Positions 60,816-64,000 of a stretch of DNA of 64,000 nucleotides are shown here, in pieces. The DNA is from an uncultured Spirochaetaceae bacterium (GTDB taxonomy: Bacteria; Spirochaetota; Spirochaetia; Treponematales; Treponemataceae): positions 1 to 64,000 of the forward strand of contig CADCLG010000007.1 in the NCBI GenBank assembly GCA_902802305.1, written 5' to 3'. The notes beneath the pieces are model-generated. The model was not told the DNA's origin and ran no database searches. It saw only the letters and a list, made by a program, of their open reading frames with translations. A program made the position numbers and the translations under genes. Positions within the stretch are counted from its first letter, which is position 1. Every line of letters begins with the position of its first letter.

Positions 60816-61805
60816 TTAATAAGAGTCATCATTTCCATAGAAAATGGTTTTGGCATCGCCAGTTTCCATCCACTTAAGAACATTCTGATTGAAATCCTTG
60901 GCAGCATTATAGCCCATTTCCTTTAAGCGTTCGTTCATGGCTGCGGCTTCTATAATAATTGGAAGGTTACGGCCAGGTCGAACAGGGATTTCAATAATTG
61001 GAATCTTTACTCCCAAAACTTCCTGATACTTTACTTCCGTACCAAGTCTATCATAAGCTTTTGATGAATCCCAATCTTCAAGCTGAACGATAAGCTGGAC
61101 TTCCTTTTGATTTCGGATTGCACCAACCCCGTAAAGCTGAGAAATATTTATAATTCCAAGACCGCGGATTTCCATGTGGTGACTTATCATTGTGTTTGCA
61201 CCGCGGCCAAGCAAAGTATTTCCATTTACACATCGGATTTCAACGATATCATCAGCAACCAGACGATGTCCTCGTTCTACAAGCTCAAGGGCAGTTTCAC
61301 TTTTACCAACACCTGAATGTCCGGTCAGAAAGATTCCGATACCATAAACTTCTACAAGAACGCCATGAATTGTCTTTTTTGGAGCAAAAATATTTGAAAA
61401 AACACGGATAATGCGGTTTGAAAATTCAGTTGAAGTCAAATCAGTCTGCAAAACAGGGCAGCAGTTTTCTTCGGCAAGCTGGCGGAATTCTTCGGTAGGT
61501 TCCATGTTGTAGGAAAAAATACAGCAAGGCAAATCATCTGTGAAGAATTTTTTAAGTGTATGGATTTCTTTATCTTTATGAAGCTTTTGAAGATAGGCAG
61601 TTTCACCACGTCCAAAGAGTTGAACACGGTTACTGGAAAAATTTTCATAAAATCCGCAGAGAGCCAGCCCTGGACGATTGATTTCTGGAATTGTAATGGC
61701 ACGTGGCAAACCTCGGCGACCGGCAATGCATTTTAAATGCAAAGCATCATGTCCGGATAAATCTAAATCGAGCAAATCCAAAACCGTGAATCTTTTATCT
61801 GCCAT
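60816..61805 (-). CDS. hprK: HPr kinase/phosphorylase
   Basis: 329 residues. N-terminal domain (~1-135), then the catalytic domain with Walker A GHSGVGKSE (~155), the LVADDIVEI motif and the HprK signature region MEIRGLGIINISQLYGVGAI. Phosphorylates and dephosphorylates HPr Ser-46. Promoter at 61814-61842 places the start of transcription almost at the ATG, so the message seems leaderless. Confidence 0.94.
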   Translation of the reverse strand: MADKRFTVLDLLDLDLSGHDALHLKCIAGRRGLPRAITIPEINRPGLALCGFYENFSSNRVQLFGRGETAYLQKLHKDKEIHTLKKFFTDDLPCCIFSYNMEPTEEFRQLAEENCCPVLQTDLTSTEFSNRIIRVFSNIFAPKKTIHGVLVEVYGIGIFLTGHSGVGKSETALELVERGHRLVADDIVEIRCVNGNTLLGRGANTMISHHMEIRGLGIINISQLYGVGAIRNQKEVQLIVQLEDWDSSKAYDRLGTEVKYQEVLGVKIPIIEIPVRPGRNLPIIIEAAAMNERLKEMGYNAAKDFNQNVLKWMETGDAKTIFYGNDDSY

Positions 61806-61813
61806 ACAATCAT

Positions 61814-61842
61814 ACTATACACATAGACCGATATTTTTTCAA
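61814..61842 (-). promoter_or_regulatory. hprK promoter
   Basis: On the minus strand TTGAAA (61842-61837), 17 bases, TATAGT (61819-61814). The hprK ATG (61805) is eight bases past the -10 and no ribosome site precedes it. Confidence 0.65.
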
Positions 61843-61987
61843 TATGCACAATAATCTATGCAATTTTTTTTCCTTTTTCGCGATTTCTATAGTATACTTA
61901 ATATAGTTAAAAAGTTTTTCTTGTATATGTTGAATATGCAAGACTTATTATACTAGAAAGAAGGTTCGACCTTCGCAGGAGATTATT

Positions 61988-62278
61988 ATGACTAAAAAAA
62001 TTGATGCTGTAGGATTTACTCTTGACCAAAAACAATCAGACTTAGTTGAAACTAAATTAAAAAGAATCGGATATGCTGATGATTTGATTGTCGATTTAAT
62101 CATGAAAATCAAACACGACAAAGCATATTCTTTTGATACAACTGTAAACTTCAAATGGGGGCTTCAGGCTCACGTTTCAAGTGATGATTATGATTTTGCC
62201 GCTGCACTTAATAAAACTATGGATTTACTTGATAATAAAGTAAAGAAAGAAAAAGACAAAGTGCAGGAACCTAAATAA
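61988..62278 (+). CDS. hpf: Short ribosome hibernation-promoting factor (HPF/RaiA family)
   Basis: 96 residues, the S30EA/HPF fold without the long C-terminal domain: LDQKQSDLVETKLKRIGYAD, DLIVDLIMKIKHDKAYSFDT, WGLQAHVSSDDYDFAAALNK, TMDLLDNKVKKEKDK. Inactivates ribosomes under stress. A small hairpin GAAGGT-TCG-ACCTTC (61960-61974) sits just before AGGAG and could affect translation. Followed by a strong terminator. Confidence 0.85.
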   Translation: MTKKIDAVGFTLDQKQSDLVETKLKRIGYADDLIVDLIMKIKHDKAYSFDTTVNFKWGLQAHVSSDDYDFAAALNKTMDLLDNKVKKEKDKVQEPK

Positions 62279-62282
62279 TTGA

Positions 62283-62320
62283 AAAAGGGCTGTCCGTCGA
62301 ACGATGGGCAGCCCTTTTTT
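62283..62320 (+). terminator. Intrinsic terminator of hpf
   Basis: AAAAGGGCTGTCC / GGGCAGCCC stem-loop followed by six T, five bases after the hpf stop; the A-run on the left also lets it work for the convergent gene at 62327. Confidence 0.85.
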
Positions 62321-62326
62321 ATCTAG

Positions 62327-63055
62327 TTATTTGTTTTTGTTCAAAATGCGTTCTTCGTATTTACCGCTTGCAATTTCAATAAATCTTACAAAAAGAGAAA
62401 CCTTGTTGTCGGCATTGAGCGCATTCCAGATTTTATCTGTCAGCTCATCAATATTTCCGCTGAGTCCAAGTTTAACTGGTTCACCTTCAAAGCTTGGAAG
62501 AGGATTTCCATCACCCATATAAGTATGGATATAATGCCCCTGGCCTTTCTGAGGATTATCATAAGTATAAGTAAATCTGAGGGTATTTTCTGGATTTCCT
62601 TCGTCGCTCTTCAAAATAGAAAGCGCATATTCGTATTTTCCGCCAGTAACATCAAGAAGGGAAGAAATACGCGGAGTATAATTTGGAGCATCGTGTTCAT
62701 ACTTGCGGCTGCGTAAAGACTGCTCAAAAGTAAGTCCTTTTTTCAATCCGTCAAAAATTGTATCTGTCTGGTCACCATTTGTAACAATTGTTTTATCATC
62801 TAAAACACGAACAGCAGCATAAATAATCAGGCTTGGATCACCTGCAATCAGACTTTCATCAAAAGCCTTTGTTCTTACAACTTCTGAACCATTTTCTGTA
62901 TCTGTAACAAAAACACGGTTACGGCTGCCTGCACTACGGCCCATAGTCCAGTAAGCAGAAATTGCATATTTTCCACATTCCGAAAGACCTGCAATAATTC
63001 CACGTCCAGGATAACTTGTACTGCTAAGCTCTTTCTCTAAATTGACCAATGCCAT
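62327..63055 (-). CDS. IMP cyclohydrolase, PurO-like family
   Basis: 242 residues of the PF07826 IMP cyclohydrolase family, which closes FAICAR to IMP in the last step of purine synthesis (archaeal PurO type). Family phrases: SSTSYPGRGIIAGLSECGKY, AISAYWTMGRSAGSRNRVFV, DPSLIIYAAVRVL, TNGDQTDTI, NYTPRISSLLDV, GEPVKLGLSG. AGGAAGG precedes the ATG. It lies 16 bases after the acyltransferase gene, on the same strand. Confidence 0.85.
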   Translation of the reverse strand: MALVNLEKELSSTSYPGRGIIAGLSECGKYAISAYWTMGRSAGSRNRVFVTDTENGSEVVRTKAFDESLIAGDPSLIIYAAVRVLDDKTIVTNGDQTDTIFDGLKKGLTFEQSLRSRKYEHDAPNYTPRISSLLDVTGGKYEYALSILKSDEGNPENTLRFTYTYDNPQKGQGHYIHTYMGDGNPLPSFEGEPVKLGLSGNIDELTDKIWNALNADNKVSLFVRFIEIASGKYEERILNKNK

Positions 63056-63071
63056 TTTTTCACCTTCCTAT

Positions 63072-63980
63072 TTATTTTGAACTGAGTTTCTTTTCTGTTT
63101 CTTCATGCAAATCTTCCAGAACCTTCATCACTGCTGCAACTGTCTCAACTTTTGGATCAGGACAATCAGAAGGAAGTTTTGCAAGAATATCGTTACGGAA
63201 CTTTTTACATTCGATGATTGGACTTGCTGTCATTGTGATTTTATCCGGTACAACCAAATCAGAAAGCATGTTGTCCGGGCTTTCCGGATTGATTCTAAGG
63301 CAGTTTCCGTTGATTGAAACAAGAATCATGATATCAAAGAGGCGGAGATAGCTGTCCATCTCGCGTAATCCCTTTTTAGTTTCCGGTTTGCCTGGTCTAT
63401 AACGAGTTCCGCTTGGGAAAACTGCAATAACTTGTCCACGGCGTTTGCAACCGTCCATAGCACGCATTGCCGCAAAGTTGATTTTCTTTGCACGCTTTGC
63501 TTCTTCTTCTTTTTCTTCTTCTGGAATATCGCGACTTTCAAAAGCGGCCAGACTGCGGGATGGATAAACTACAACACGTGAAAAACATTCTGTAAAAGCA
63601 CGGATTCCAGGATCAGATTCGTTGAGCTTCATTCCTGCAATCGCAACTATTCTGTCTGCCAAATCTGTTGACCAGTCTTCTCCATGTTTTTGTAAAAGAT
63701 AAATAATTCCCGGTAAATCCATATTGGAATAATGCTCCAGCATGATAAGTCCGTGTTTTCCTTCTTTTGTAACTGCATCATAAAAAGCTTTGAAGTTTTC
63801 GACATTATTCAAACCGGAATCAGGAAGAATTGTATCACGCATGAGCATACGCATATACACCTTGGTTGCTTCATTTGCTTCCTGATATACACAAGTTTCA
63901 TCAATCTTAGAAGCTGCCGTAGAAACCTTTGCCATTTCCTGAAAATATTTTCCGTATTTGCTTAGTAAAGTATCTGCCAT
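63072..63980 (-). CDS. PlsC-like glycerol-3-phosphate acyltransferase-family protein
   Basis: 302 residues, apparently soluble or peripheral. Acyltransferase block I, H-x4-D, is HYSNMD in IMLEHYSNMDLPG (~98); further blocks are FPSGTRYRPG (~190) and DIMILVSINGN. Likely esterifies a lysophospholipid or glycerol phosphate, though the N-terminal helical region (~1-80) differs from standard PlsC. Start at 63980 with AGGA before it; the gene continues the minus-strand run at the right edge and is complete. Confidence 0.78.
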   Translation of the reverse strand: MADTLLSKYGKYFQEMAKVSTAASKIDETCVYQEANEATKVYMRMLMRDTILPDSGLNNVENFKAFYDAVTKEGKHGLIMLEHYSNMDLPGIIYLLQKHGEDWSTDLADRIVAIAGMKLNESDPGIRAFTECFSRVVVYPSRSLAAFESRDIPEEEKEEEAKRAKKINFAAMRAMDGCKRRGQVIAVFPSGTRYRPGKPETKKGLREMDSYLRLFDIMILVSINGNCLRINPESPDNMLSDLVVPDKITMTASPIIECKKFRNDILAKLPSDCPDPKVETVAAVMKVLEDLHEETEKKLSSK

Positions 63981-64000
63981 TTCCTTCCTCTTTTGGAGTT

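Overview
The window looks like chromosome of a host-associated spirochaete, most likely a gut or rumen Treponema. The case rests on AT-rich DNA, many lipoproteins with spirochaete-style lipoboxes, a tmpA/tmpB-like translationally coupled pair, HPr and HPr kinase next to lexA, a large dCache chemoreceptor and Lol-like ABC transporters. Genus and species are inferred from gene content; no phylogeny could be run.

Layout. 1-330: the 5' end of a 16S rRNA gene (minus strand) with its promoter. 400-9150: envelope and accessory genes, with two paralogous small XRE regulators (3620, 8827), each facing a divergent exported protein, and a TldD/PmbA pair whose second member is frame-shifted by a 37-bp tandem duplication. 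9240-12600: ybaK and metH; metH carries palindromic repeat elements in frame in both inter-domain linkers. 12650-20470: a plastic region with two large lipoproteins, a type IV AbiE toxin-antitoxin locus, a duplicated lipoprotein leader (promoter, 8-bp tandem repeat, terminator hairpin), a relic of the metH 3' end, a broken lipoprotein gene, a GNAT-like gene and a headless C-terminal remnant. 20470-31620: a small hypothetical gene, a HAD phosphatase, an outer-membrane barrel, a DUF2207 protein, a SIMPL protein, a LolA/LolCDE-like operon and a TrmR-like methyltransferase. 31625-39214: a TetR-controlled RND efflux operon with an extra lipoprotein. 39228-42965: two half-ABC exporters. 43283-46119: a chemoreceptor and a small exported protein. 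46125-51541: pth, DUF4340 and a GldA/F/G-type ABC system. 51675-52645: a third XRE/lipoprotein divergent pair. 52926-63980: an orphan PTS-like EIIC, pgsA-like, CMP-kinase-like and NUDIX genes, the LysM/lipoprotein pair, YdbC-like, holA, lexA, ptsH, hprK, hpf, an IMP cyclohydrolase and an acyltransferase.

The main theme beyond ordinary genes is small structured repeats. One is a short REP-like family (GTCATT-stem-loop-AATCTT). A second is a GC-rich mosaic hairpin family found both between genes and inside metH. A hairpin pair around GACTGCCTAAAA shows compensatory changes. Three hairpin units lie between lexA and ptsH. An 8-bp VNTR lies in two lipoprotein leaders. A second theme is the recurring unit of a small XRE regulator divergent from an envelope protein with dyad or repeat sequences between them. 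No CRISPR array, tRNA gene, intact insertion sequence or prophage was recognised.
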